From: Geomobilibacter sp964432205
GTDB lineage: Bacteria; Desulfobacterota; Desulfuromonadia; Geobacterales; DSM-12255
NCBI GenBank assembly: GCA_964432205.1
Contig: CAYSMK010000002.1
Coordinates: 1 to 64,000, forward strand
Direction of reading: 5' to 3'
DNA: 64,000 nucleotides
Under the pieces are notes generated by a model. That model did no database searches, had not been told where the DNA came from, and saw only the letters and a program-made list of their open reading frames with translations. Both the position numbers and the translations under genes were made by a program. Shown in pieces: positions 6,558 to 15,013 of the stretch; within the stretch, counting starts at the first letter, position 1, and every line of letters starts with the position of its first letter.

Positions 6558-7565
6558 ATGAGCAGACTTGAGAACATTGAAATCGAAAAGATAGATCTTG
6601 ATGTTAGCAATCCTCGCATTGCCCAGTATGTTGAGTTCTACGACACAGTGACTGACGATGCTATCAAATTAGCATTACAACATACCTCTGCCAGCGATGG
6701 CTCTGCGTCTGGCAATAGCTCTACCTATGTTAGTTTGCGGGAATCAATAAGGACGCAGAAAGGAATCATTCATCCAATTATTTTGGTAAAGAATGTCAGT
6801 GGTCGGTACCTCGTAATCGAAGGTAACACCCGATTGTCTATCTATCAGGACTTCAAAAAACAAAACGTTGATGGAAACTGGAGCCGTATTCCTTCTATTG
6901 TTTACGATTCGCTGGATGAAAAGAATATCGAGGCGATTAGGTTGCAGTCGCATCTCGTAGGGCCGAGAGACTGGGATGCCTATTCTAAGGCGAAGTATCT
7001 TAACTACTTGCGTAACTGCGAACATCTTACCTTGAATGAGATTATCGATTTTTGCGGGGGGAAGAAACAGGACGTCCTCAAGTACATCGATGCCTACAAC
7101 GATATGGAAACACACTATCGTCCGATTCTTGGCTCGGACGATCAATTTGATATTTCTCGGTTCAGCGCATTTGTAGAGTTGCAGCAACGGCCGGTGAAGG
7201 ATGCTGTTATCGCAGCAGGGTTCACACTGACTGATTTTGCATCATGGGTTCACAAAGGGTTACTTTCTCCTTTGAATACGGTTCGGTGCCTCAAATCAAT
7301 TTTGGGTCATGCCAAAGCGAAAGAGGTCTTTTTACAGCGAGGAGCTAAGGAAGCGCTTAAATTAATTGACACTAGTCCAGCTCCTGACTTGAACGCCTAT
7401 CCCCTTGAGCAGTTGGCCAAGGTGCTTTACAACAAGATAACGCAACTGACATATGACGAAATCAAGGAAATGCGCCGAAACCCTGAATCAGAAAAAGTTC
7501 GCATTCTTCTTGACCTGAAGGATGAGCTGACGGACATCTGTGACGACATCATAAAAGAAGGTTGA
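6558..7565 (+). CDS. ParB/sulfiredoxin-fold protein 1
   Basis: A 336-residue protein using ATG 6558, which has AAGGAGA just upstream; an upstream in-frame start at 6465 would overlap the RHH gene and lacks a ribosome site. The N-terminal ~130 residues form a ParB/Srx-type domain with KGIIHPIILVK and YLVIEGNTRLSIY (about 86-95), where ParB has its nucleotide-binding GxRR-type motif. It then carries HLVGPRDWDAYSKAKYL (132-148), shared with the second ParB-like protein at 9452. Such domains bind CTP or ATP or act as nuclease/ATPase parts in restriction systems. This is not the chromosome-segregation ParB: typical Spo0J helix-turn-helix features are absent. Role inferred as a DNA-targeting or switching subunit. 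Confidence 0.8.
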   Translation: MSRLENIEIEKIDLDVSNPRIAQYVEFYDTVTDDAIKLALQHTSASDGSASGNSSTYVSLRESIRTQKGIIHPIILVKNVSGRYLVIEGNTRLSIYQDFKKQNVDGNWSRIPSIVYDSLDEKNIEAIRLQSHLVGPRDWDAYSKAKYLNYLRNCEHLTLNEIIDFCGGKKQDVLKYIDAYNDMETHYRPILGSDDQFDISRFSAFVELQQRPVKDAVIAAGFTLTDFASWVHKGLLSPLNTVRCLKSILGHAKAKEVFLQRGAKEALKLIDTSPAPDLNAYPLEQLAKVLYNKITQLTYDEIKEMRRNPESEKVRILLDLKDELTDICDDIIKEG

Positions 7566-7566
7566 A

Positions 7567-7968
7567 ATGGGTGAGTCACTCAACCACGTTCGTCTGGTAC
7601 TAGCCATCATCGAACGGGTGTCAATCCTTGACCCGCAAGCAGTGATCTTTGCTGATACCAGCATATATGAAACAAAAGACCGTCCGCCAAAGATAGGTGA
7701 GCATGTACCTGATGTATATGCCAGGGTCGATTTTTTAAGGCAGACAATTATCGATGAAGCCAAAACGAGGAAAGACCTTGAGAATGAGCATACTATGAGC
7801 CAATTGAGGGCATACCTTTCTCACTGTTCTACTAACCCAGGGACGCGCCTAGTCCTGGCGACCCCATGGAACATGCAGGCTTTCGTTCATAACCTACTTA
7901 ATCGGCTTAGAGCAGAAATGATGCTGCCGAAGGAATCTGTAGAAAACTTGCCCTGCTTTATAAGCTGA
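7567..7968 (+). CDS. Small PD-(D/E)xK nuclease candidate, 133 aa
   Basis: No named family is recognised, but the order of elements fits a PD-(D/E)xK core: GEHVPDVY (Pro48-Asp49), TIIDEAKTRK (Glu64-Ala65-Lys66), a helix with QLRAY (Q79-x3-Y83, as in RecB-type nucleases), then a strand TRLVLATPW. Enzymes of this fold cut DNA with Mg2+. The gene starts 1 bp after the first ParB-like gene and ends 6 bp before the SNF2 helicase, so it is probably made with them; nuclease plus helicase is a restriction-like pairing. Whether all catalytic positions are right needs a structure prediction. Confidence 0.6.
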   Translation: MGESLNHVRLVLAIIERVSILDPQAVIFADTSIYETKDRPPKIGEHVPDVYARVDFLRQTIIDEAKTRKDLENEHTMSQLRAYLSHCSTNPGTRLVLATPWNMQAFVHNLLNRLRAEMMLPKESVENLPCFIS

Positions 7969-7974
7969 GAGGCC

Positions 7975-9459
7975 ATGTCGAAAATTCAATTAAAAGTAGA
8001 ACCAAACCTAACCTCGAAACACCAAAGTTTCCCGTACCAGCATGATGCTGTCATGGCCCTCTGTAACCTTGAATATGGTGCGATATTCCATGAACAGGGG
8101 CTTGGTAAGACTAAGATAGCCATTGATTTGTTGTTAGACTGGCTTCAACAAAAGACCGTCGATACGGTAATACTGGTCGTAAAGAAGTCTTTAATTCAAA
8201 ACTGGTTAGACGAACTTGCAACCCATTGCTTCATAAAGCCTCGGTTGTTGAGTACCAACAGAGAGGAAAATTTCTACGTATTTAACAGCCCTGCAAGACT
8301 GGTGGTTGCAAACTACGAAACGATAAAAAGCGAGAAAGAAAGGATCAAACTTTTCAGCAAGACCCGCGATGTTGGCGTTATCCTCGACGAAGCTGCCAAG
8401 ATTAAAACTCCGGATTCAGAGATTACTCAGGCATTCTTTGAATTGATTCCTTTCTTCAAACGTCGGGTAATCATGACTGGCACACCTGCGGCAAACAGGC
8501 CATACGATGTCTGGGCTCAAATATATTTCTTGGACCGAGGCAATAGTCTTGGCACAAATTTCTCTGAGTTCAAACGTCTAACAAATCTTGATAATGACCT
8601 GTACGAGGATGAGGGACGGCAGGTTGGCCTTGAAAAACAACTTTCTGGTGTTTTTTCACGAATCTCATCGTTCGCAGTGCGCGAAACCAAAGCATCTGGA
8701 GTCATTGAGTTGCCTGACAAGGTTATTCAATCGGTTCCTTGCTATTGGGAATCTCGCCAGTTGGAAATTTATCAGCAGCTAAGGAACGAGCTTCGTCTCG
8801 TAATACTCAAAAACGGTAAACCTGTCGAGGACATTTCAGATTCTACTCTTAAGTTGCTGCTAAGGCTGGTCCAGGTCTCATCAAATCCCAGGTTAATTGA
8901 TGATGGATATGGTGCATCACCGGGTAAAATGGATACACTCTTTGAACTACTCAGTAATTGTGCCGCGAAAGGTGAGAAAACCGTTATTTGGACATGCTTT
9001 AACGAGAATGCAATCTGGCTTGCCAAGGAACTAATTGAATACTCTCCATGCACAGTATACGGAAAACTGCCGATCCAAACCCGAAATGAGCACATCAAGC
9101 ACTTTAAAGTTGACCCTGCTGCACGCGTTCTTATAGCTACACCAGGTTCTGCCAAAGAAGGATTAACGCTTACTGTCGCCAATAACGCAATTTTTTTTGA
9201 TCGTGGTTTTAGCTTGGATGACTATTTACAGGCACAGGATCGAATTCACCGCATCTCGCAAGAAAAAACTTGCTATGTATACAACCTTATAATGCAGGAT
9301 TCTATTGATGAATGGGTAGATGTCCTCTTGGCCGCCAAGCATGCCGCGGCACGACTTGTCCAAAACGACATAGACGTAGAGGAGTACCGCCGAATCATGT
9401 CGTATGAGTTTGGTAGAATTCTCCGCGAAATCCTGGATGGAGGAGCGAGTAATGGCTGA
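7975..9459 (+). CDS. SNF2-family helicase/translocase
   Basis: A 494-residue stand-alone SNF2 ATPase. Visible motifs: FPYQHDAV (about 19-26), Walker A EQGLGKTK (40-47), ILVVKKSLIQNW (Ia), ILDEAAKIK (II, DEAA at 138-141), IMTGTPAANRP (III), IATPGSAKEGLTL (V) and QAQDRIHRISQ (VI). Family members move along double-stranded DNA using ATP and occur as motors in defence systems such as DISARM and Dpd. It follows the nuclease candidate by 6 bp and its end overlaps the second ParB-like gene by 8 bp. No extra domain for sequence recognition is visible, so specificity would come from partners. Confidence 0.92.
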   Translation: MSKIQLKVEPNLTSKHQSFPYQHDAVMALCNLEYGAIFHEQGLGKTKIAIDLLLDWLQQKTVDTVILVVKKSLIQNWLDELATHCFIKPRLLSTNREENFYVFNSPARLVVANYETIKSEKERIKLFSKTRDVGVILDEAAKIKTPDSEITQAFFELIPFFKRRVIMTGTPAANRPYDVWAQIYFLDRGNSLGTNFSEFKRLTNLDNDLYEDEGRQVGLEKQLSGVFSRISSFAVRETKASGVIELPDKVIQSVPCYWESRQLEIYQQLRNELRLVILKNGKPVEDISDSTLKLLLRLVQVSSNPRLIDDGYGASPGKMDTLFELLSNCAAKGEKTVIWTCFNENAIWLAKELIEYSPCTVYGKLPIQTRNEHIKHFKVDPAARVLIATPGSAKEGLTLTVANNAIFFDRGFSLDDYLQAQDRIHRISQEKTCYVYNLIMQDSIDEWVDVLLAAKHAAARLVQNDIDVEEYRRIMSYEFGRILREILDGGASNG

Positions 9460-10450
9460 AGTTGCATTGACGAATGTTGAGCACGGGACATTGACGCTAC
9501 GCGGTGATGAAATCACCGTAAAGGTTGGTTATGCATCTCATAACGAGTTGATCTTTTTTCCTGATAACCCTCGCATTTATACAATAGTGGGAGTCTCATC
9601 GGAAGAACCCTCACAGAGTGAGATATTTGAAGCCCTCAAGGACATGGACCACGTTAAGTTATTGGTGCAGTCCATCAAGAATAATGGTGGGCTACATGAG
9701 CCCATCATTGTACGCGGGAATCTGGTGCTTGAGGGGAACAGCCGACTGGCAGCTTATCGTCTGTTGTCCGAGAAGGACCCGGTAAGATGGGGGCGCATCA
9801 AATGCAAAGTTCTGCCGAGCGATATCAATGATGACCTGGTCTTCGCTCTATTGGGTGAATATCATATAATAGGCAAGAAAGATTGGGCACCATATGAGCA
9901 AGCTGGGTATCTATATCGGCGTCACAAAGTGAATGGAATCCCGACGCAAGAGATCGCTAGGGAGCTAGGCATGACAACAAACGCGGTCAATAAACTTATC
10001 AGTACTTACGAATTTATGAAATCTGCCAATGATACCGATCTTAAGCGCTGGAGTTACTATGAGGAGTATCTGAAAATAAAGAATATTAGGCAACTGCGTG
10101 AAGATTATGATCAGCTAGACTGCGTTTTTATATCTAAGGTGAAAAGTGGGGAAATCCCGAGAGCGGCAGATGTCAGGGATAAGCTGAAGGTGATACTCGC
10201 GGCAAAGCCTAGAACCATCCAAAAGTTTCTCTCTAGTGAGAAGGATTTTAAACTGTCATACGATGCTGCAGTAGAACAAGGGCACAGTGATGGGTGCTAT
10301 AAGACTTTGCATAAATTTAGAAGCTGGATCGTTGAGCATGAAACTGAAGAGGATTTGATGGCACTCTCAAAAGAAATTAAGGATAAGTGCGTCTTTGAGA
10401 TTAATAGAATTCATAAACGTCTCGATAAATTGTTGGATAAACTAGCTTAA
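9452..10450 (+). CDS. ParB/sulfiredoxin-fold protein 2
   Basis: A 332-residue protein; ATG 9452 is chosen because it has GGAGGAG just upstream, whereas the longer frame from 9404 lies inside the helicase gene. Domain features: NNGGLHEPIIVRGN and LVLEGNSRLAAYR (about 91-103), then HIIGKKDWAPYEQAGYLYRR (138-157), matching HLVGPRDW... of the first ParB-like protein. A helix-turn-helix-like IPTQEIARELGMTTNAVNK follows. The two proteins are diverged paralogues flanking the nuclease and helicase genes. The C-terminal half is helical with no recognised family. Confidence 0.8.
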   Translation: MAEVALTNVEHGTLTLRGDEITVKVGYASHNELIFFPDNPRIYTIVGVSSEEPSQSEIFEALKDMDHVKLLVQSIKNNGGLHEPIIVRGNLVLEGNSRLAAYRLLSEKDPVRWGRIKCKVLPSDINDDLVFALLGEYHIIGKKDWAPYEQAGYLYRRHKVNGIPTQEIARELGMTTNAVNKLISTYEFMKSANDTDLKRWSYYEEYLKIKNIRQLREDYDQLDCVFISKVKSGEIPRAADVRDKLKVILAAKPRTIQKFLSSEKDFKLSYDAAVEQGHSDGCYKTLHKFRSWIVEHETEEDLMALSKEIKDKCVFEINRIHKRLDKLLDKLA

Positions 10451-10488
10451 CCATCATAATTTATTAAATACAATAACAAGGCAAAATA

Positions 10489-11013
10489 ATGCGCAATTTA
10501 ATTAATAAATTTGTGAACAACGGAAAAGTTAAGCTTGTAGCTCAATTCTATCTAGTGTGGTTTCTTATGAATGTGGCAATAGGATTAATGCCTATATTCA
10601 GTGATATGCTTGATGGCAAGGGATTGAAAGAATTATTTCCATCACTGTTGTTGGTTTTTGTAGTACTTATCGCTTCCAGTAGCCACATGTTTTTGAAGCA
10701 GAAGGATGTTCCACTACATCATAGATCTGTTAAGTTTTCAATTACAATAGTGTGGGTAATTATATTAGTAATAGTTTCTTCTAAATATCCGGCCAATAAA
10801 GACCTATGGAATAAATACCTCTTTATTGGAATTCCTGTGATTCCTCTGTTAACTTCCATTGTTTCGTTGATAAGTATAGCTTTAGCAACTATCAACATAT
10901 TCCCTGAATTAGAGTCAGATATTAAGTCAGCAGAGCAACAACAGGTATTGGTAGATGCTGCCAAAGCTACTCAAGAGCAAAATCTTAGTGACTTCACGAA
11001 GGTGGATTTGTAA
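10489..11013 (+). CDS. Four-helix membrane protein, 174 aa
   Basis: Hydrophobic segments near residues 17-37 (LVAQFYLVWFLMNVAIGLMP), 45-65 (LFPSLLLVFVVLIASSS), 82-99 (ITIVWVIILVIVSS) and 111-138 (FIGIPVIPLLTSIVSLISIA) predict four spans, with a polar cytoplasmic C-terminal tail (SAEQQQVLVDAAKATQEQN). No family is recognised. The gene is markedly AT-rich compared with the core genome and its stop overlaps the next start by one base. Membrane proteins in defence operons often act as killing effectors; that role is only a possibility. Confidence 0.65.
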   Translation: MRNLINKFVNNGKVKLVAQFYLVWFLMNVAIGLMPIFSDMLDGKGLKELFPSLLLVFVVLIASSSHMFLKQKDVPLHHRSVKFSITIVWVIILVIVSSKYPANKDLWNKYLFIGIPVIPLLTSIVSLISIALATINIFPELESDIKSAEQQQVLVDAAKATQEQNLSDFTKVDL

Positions 11014-12365
11014 TGAAAACTAAAGACAGAGAATATATAGATATCGATCTGTTAGAGATAAACCAAAAAGGTGTCAGATTTTTCGTTGGCAAAATGTGTG
11101 CCGATGATTTATTGGGTATTTATACTGTAAACCCAGTAGAATACGATATAGTAAAGCAAAAAGCACTTATACAGACCTCTGGCGGTGACGAAGAATACTT
11201 GTCATATTTACTAGATGAAGATAATAGGAAACTTTCAGACTATAATAGTAAAGGATTTCAGCGGGATTTTGATCCCGTCAGAGTAAATAGCATTGGTGAT
11301 TTTCTTAATCAAGAGGAATATGCCTTATTTCCTAATACAGTAATAGTAACATGCGACCTTTTAAATAATTATCGTGAACTTGCTGAAGATGAAACATTTG
11401 AGGATCTTGCTGAGGAATTAGCATGGCCAAATAATCTAGCATATCTGGATGATAGTAACGGCAAATTCAAGCTTTATGTCCCAAAAACAGAAAAGTCACT
11501 AATAATAGTAGATGGTCAGCATAGGATTGTTGGCTTAGATAGAGCTAGCAAAGAAGTTAAATCTCATTATGATATTTTGTTATCCTTCATTATTGGTTAT
11601 GATAGGTCAGTAATAGCTAAGCTTTTCTACACAATTAATTATACACAGAAAAGTGTTAATAAGTCTTTGCTATATCATTTGACTGCCGAATTTAGCGGAA
11701 ACATAGATGAAATTACCTTTTTACATGAACTGATAAAGGTCCTCAACGAATCTGACTTATCGCCATTTTGCAATAGAATCAAAATGCTTGGTAAAATGCC
11801 GCCTAAAACTGATCCAGAAACGAAAAAATTGTTAACTATATCTCAAGCATTTCTTATCGACTACCTGCTTTATACTATTACTAAGAGAGATAAAGTTGGC
11901 GATGTTTGTCCCGTTTTCTATTACTACTACAAGCAGAAGCAGGGTGTACTTTTGCTGAGATTTTTTGTGAGGTATTTCCTTGCTATCAAAGAGGTTTTTT
12001 CTCCACAATGGGAGCAGCCCGGACAGTCAATACTTAGCAAAACTACTGGCGTTGGGGCTTTTTTGAAGGTTCTTAATTACTTCTTTGTAAAGCTTGCTGT
12101 AGATGAGAAATTTTCTGAAGATCCAGAACGTATTGATCTTTTCGATGTAAAGCGACTAGTTGGGCTGTTAAAGCTTAAAGACACTGCAATCGCAGATTTG
12201 TCGGCATACGCCAAGGCTGGCGGAGCAGGAAAAGTAAATGAACTAACAAAAGATCTTATAGTAAGATTGGACTACTTTAAGGCTGACAATTATAAGGATT
12301 TCGATGCAAGCTTTAGAAAATCATATGTTCCTGACTTTATGGCATGGATAAATAAGATCCCATGA
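11013..12365 (+). CDS. DGQHR-domain (DndB-like) protein
   Basis: A 450-residue protein with the DGQHR signature SLIIVDGQHRIVGLDRA (DGQHR at 167-171), a preceding region FQRDFDPVRVNSIGDFLNQ...LFPNTVIVTCD and a following FYTINYTQKSVNKSLLYHL. This is the pattern of the family typified by DndB, which regulates DNA phosphorothioation. DGQHR motifs also occur in SspE. The rest (about 250-450) is helical and unassigned. AT-rich, it follows the membrane protein with a 1-base overlap. No dndACDE or sspABCD genes are in this window, so its modification partner, if any, is different. Confidence 0.85.
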   Translation: MKTKDREYIDIDLLEINQKGVRFFVGKMCADDLLGIYTVNPVEYDIVKQKALIQTSGGDEEYLSYLLDEDNRKLSDYNSKGFQRDFDPVRVNSIGDFLNQEEYALFPNTVIVTCDLLNNYRELAEDETFEDLAEELAWPNNLAYLDDSNGKFKLYVPKTEKSLIIVDGQHRIVGLDRASKEVKSHYDILLSFIIGYDRSVIAKLFYTINYTQKSVNKSLLYHLTAEFSGNIDEITFLHELIKVLNESDLSPFCNRIKMLGKMPPKTDPETKKLLTISQAFLIDYLLYTITKRDKVGDVCPVFYYYYKQKQGVLLLRFFVRYFLAIKEVFSPQWEQPGQSILSKTTGVGAFLKVLNYFFVKLAVDEKFSEDPERIDLFDVKRLVGLLKLKDTAIADLSAYAKAGGAGKVNELTKDLIVRLDYFKADNYKDFDASFRKSYVPDFMAWINKIP

Positions 12366-12437
12366 CCAACATTTTTGTTCTCCTATAATTTATTTGGCAT
12401 TTGATTTTTTTCTAAAACTGCAGTAATTTGCTTCAAA

Positions 12438-13439
12438 ATGAAGGATAATGCTGCGATAAAGATATTCGGTATTTTGGGTACTGCTGGCGCGCTTGAGGTA
12501 TTTATTGGCTTTGCCCCGGCGTCTGTTCTTTATGAGTATTCCTTTCCCGATGTCCTGAACGAGGACACGGGAGAGGGGTACCAACGTCCCTATAACAAAA
12601 CACATAGCCTGGACTTTAAGAGCTACATTAATCGCCCTGGCAGCTCCACCCCCCCCTTAACTTTTAATCTACGTCAACAATCATCTGACTTCTGGGAGGT
12701 AATGAAAGGGGAAGGAAATTCTGCCACTTTATTAATCCGTGATAGTATGAAGTGCCTGGCTCAGGTTGACTGTCAGCACCGATTAGGGGAACTGGTTGGC
12801 GTCGATATCCAGCTAGCCTTTATGACCTATATTGGCCTTGATCTCCGCCAAGAAATGGCTATCTTCAATATCATCAACAGCAAGGCAAAAGGACTCTCTT
12901 CATCCCTCACCGACTACCACGAAAGCAAGCTGCTTACTGACCTTAAGAAGGATGCTCCTCATCTCTTTATTTCCCGCAAGTTAAATGAGGATCAAACTTC
13001 TCCCTGGTGTCGATTAATCCGCTATGGCGGTGAAACCACCTCCGGCCTTAAGCGACGCACTTCTTTTCGTATGATGCAGAAGACTGTTCAAGCATTTCTC
13101 ACCCAAACCAAGACAGTACTCGACATTCCTATTGAAGAGAAATATCAACTTGTTTTGTGCTTCTGGAAAGCTGTGCAATCAACCTTCCCGGATGCTTGGA
13201 AAGACCACCGCAGCAATTTAGTCACCAAGGGTGTTGGTCTCTATGGCCTCATGCAACTGCTCGGAGATATTGTTAAGAGTAATCCCAAAGCTGATTTTTC
13301 AGTCGATTACTTCAGGGCAAAACTGTTGCCTTTAAAGTCAAGCATTGACTGGTCTTCCCAGGGGCGCTTCGCCTACGTGGGCGGCAAGAAAGGCGTTCAG
13401 GATGTCTACCAGGCACTCAAGAAAGAGGTGCGCCTGTGA
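12438..13439 (+). CDS. Second DGQHR-like protein (variant DCQHR)
   Basis: A 333-residue protein with LAQVDCQHRLGEL (DCQHR at 111-115) and flanking features of the DGQHR family: GEGYQRPYNK (46-55), a strand-turn PLTFNLRQ, and AIFNIINSKAKGLSSSL after the motif. Gly is replaced by Cys in the signature. It is shorter than the first DGQHR protein and higher in GC. The ATG at 12438 has only a weak ribosome site and follows a 72-bp gap, so a second promoter or a slightly different start is possible. Its stop overlaps the radical SAM start (GTGA). Confidence 0.78.
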   Translation: MKDNAAIKIFGILGTAGALEVFIGFAPASVLYEYSFPDVLNEDTGEGYQRPYNKTHSLDFKSYINRPGSSTPPLTFNLRQQSSDFWEVMKGEGNSATLLIRDSMKCLAQVDCQHRLGELVGVDIQLAFMTYIGLDLRQEMAIFNIINSKAKGLSSSLTDYHESKLLTDLKKDAPHLFISRKLNEDQTSPWCRLIRYGGETTSGLKRRTSFRMMQKTVQAFLTQTKTVLDIPIEEKYQLVLCFWKAVQSTFPDAWKDHRSNLVTKGVGLYGLMQLLGDIVKSNPKADFSVDYFRAKLLPLKSSIDWSSQGRFAYVGGKKGVQDVYQALKKEVRL

Positions 13440-15013
13440 GAGTCCTTCTTGTTGAGCCTGACTATCGACATGGTTCAGTGAGTTTTAGAAAGGCTGCAGA
13501 ATCTGGAAACGCAAAGAAGCGTGACGATGAAAGCCTCTGGTATCCACCTATCGGCCTGCTCAAACTGGCGACCTTCCATAAACGACGCGACGACACCGTT
13601 GTCTTCGTAAATGGTTGCGACAAATCCATTGTCAAAGATGAAGACCTCTTTTCCAATGACCTCCTTTGGGACCGAATCTACATCACCACCCTCTTTACGT
13701 TTGACTGGAAGAATGTCATAGAAACCATCAACTTTTACAAGAAGGCCGTGGGCGGCTCCAGTCACAAGATTTTTGTTGGTGGCATCATGGCCTCCATCAT
13801 GCCAAACGACATCTTCGAGGAAACCGGCATTCAACCGGTTATTGGAATACTCGATAAGCCCGGCAAAATCGGACTACCAGGAGATGAAGAGATAGATTCC
13901 CTTCCTCCAGACTATGATGTTCTCGATAACCGCATCTATGCAATTAACGACACCTACTATGCCTATGCTACCCGTGGCTGCACTCACAAATGTTCCTGGT
14001 GTGGTGTTCCAGACATAGAGCCTGCATACTGCGATTACATCGACATCAAGCCGATGATCCGAGAAATGCGCCGGATATATGGTGACAAGTCCCGCTTGAA
14101 ACTGATGGACAACAATGTGCTTGCCTCTCCGAAGCTGCAACAAATCGTTAGTGATCTTGTTGAACTTGGCTACGGGCGGGGAGAAAAAACTGAAGGGATG
14201 GTGCCGCCCCGTTCTCGCGTCATCGACTTCAATCAAGGGCTTGAGGCGGCGCATATCAACGAGGCGAACATAACCCTGTTGGAGCAGCTGCATATCAAGC
14301 CAATGCGGATTGCTTTTGATCGGCTAGGCTACAAAAACAACTACATCAATGCCGTCAATGTTGCTCAGAGCCGTGGCTTCAAGGAATTCTCGAACTACAT
14401 GCTCTACAACGAGAAGGATACGCCCCACGATTTGTACGAACGACTTAAAATCAACAGGGAGATTAACCAGTCCTGGCGTGATGCGGACGGTAAGGCTTCG
14501 GCGGCGATCTACAGCTACCCAATGCGCTTTGCACCGATAAAGGACGACTCACCGGAGCATCTGAACCGGAGCCGCGATTATGTGCCGCCGAAGCCGGACA
14601 GGAACATCGATTACTTGCAAGATGCCCGCTGGACAAAGCGCTTTACCCGTAACATCGAAATTATCAAGGGGGCCTCACACGGTGCCATATCGCCCACGCC
14701 AACCCTTGCTCAGCGGGCCATCGGGGAATCGTACGAAGAGTTTCTCTCCAATCTCTATATGCCAGAAGAACTGCTACGATATCGCGACAAGTACGAAGCA
14801 AGAATATACGCGAACAACCCGGACAGAAAGCCTGGGACCGGAGATGTAGAGGCCTTCCGTGAGTTCGTATTACGACTTTTGAGCCATCAGGACGAAGTTT
14901 TTTTCGAATTCCATGATGCCGTATCTCCATGCTCAAAAGAGGCGGTCAAACAGGCTTTCAAGACGGCCAAAAACGAAGAGGTCAAGAAATGGCTAGAGTG
15001 GTATCTGAAATAG
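13436..15013 (+). CDS. Radical SAM enzyme with B12-binding-like N-terminus
   Basis: A 525-residue protein. The N-terminus (MRVLLVEPDY...WYPPIGLLKLATFHK) resembles the cobalamin-binding-type domain of B12 radical SAM enzymes. The 4Fe-4S motif is ATRGCTHKCSWCGVP (Cys182, 186, 189: CxxxCxxC), followed by SAM-domain features DKSRLKLMDNNVLAS. The C-terminal ~150 residues are helical and unassigned. Such enzymes do methylations, methylthiolations or other radical reactions. Start GTG 13436 overlaps the previous stop by 4 bp. Placement between a DGQHR protein and an Hsp90-like ATPase suggests it modifies DNA, a nucleotide or a partner protein; substrate unknown. Confidence 0.85.
   Translation: MRVLLVEPDYRHGSVSFRKAAESGNAKKRDDESLWYPPIGLLKLATFHKRRDDTVVFVNGCDKSIVKDEDLFSNDLLWDRIYITTLFTFDWKNVIETINFYKKAVGGSSHKIFVGGIMASIMPNDIFEETGIQPVIGILDKPGKIGLPGDEEIDSLPPDYDVLDNRIYAINDTYYAYATRGCTHKCSWCGVPDIEPAYCDYIDIKPMIREMRRIYGDKSRLKLMDNNVLASPKLQQIVSDLVELGYGRGEKTEGMVPPRSRVIDFNQGLEAAHINEANITLLEQLHIKPMRIAFDRLGYKNNYINAVNVAQSRGFKEFSNYMLYNEKDTPHDLYERLKINREINQSWRDADGKASAAIYSYPMRFAPIKDDSPEHLNRSRDYVPPKPDRNIDYLQDARWTKRFTRNIEIIKGASHGAISPTPTLAQRAIGESYEEFLSNLYMPEELLRYRDKYEARIYANNPDRKPGTGDVEAFREFVLRLLSHQDEVFFEFHDAVSPCSKEAVKQAFKTAKNEEVKKWLEWYLK

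Noticed and set aside
6558..10450. ParB-like genes as chromosome-partition ParB for the nearby parS
   Set aside because: They lack the Spo0J-type helix-turn-helix and dimer domains and a parA partner, and sit in an accessory operon with a nuclease candidate and a helicase.
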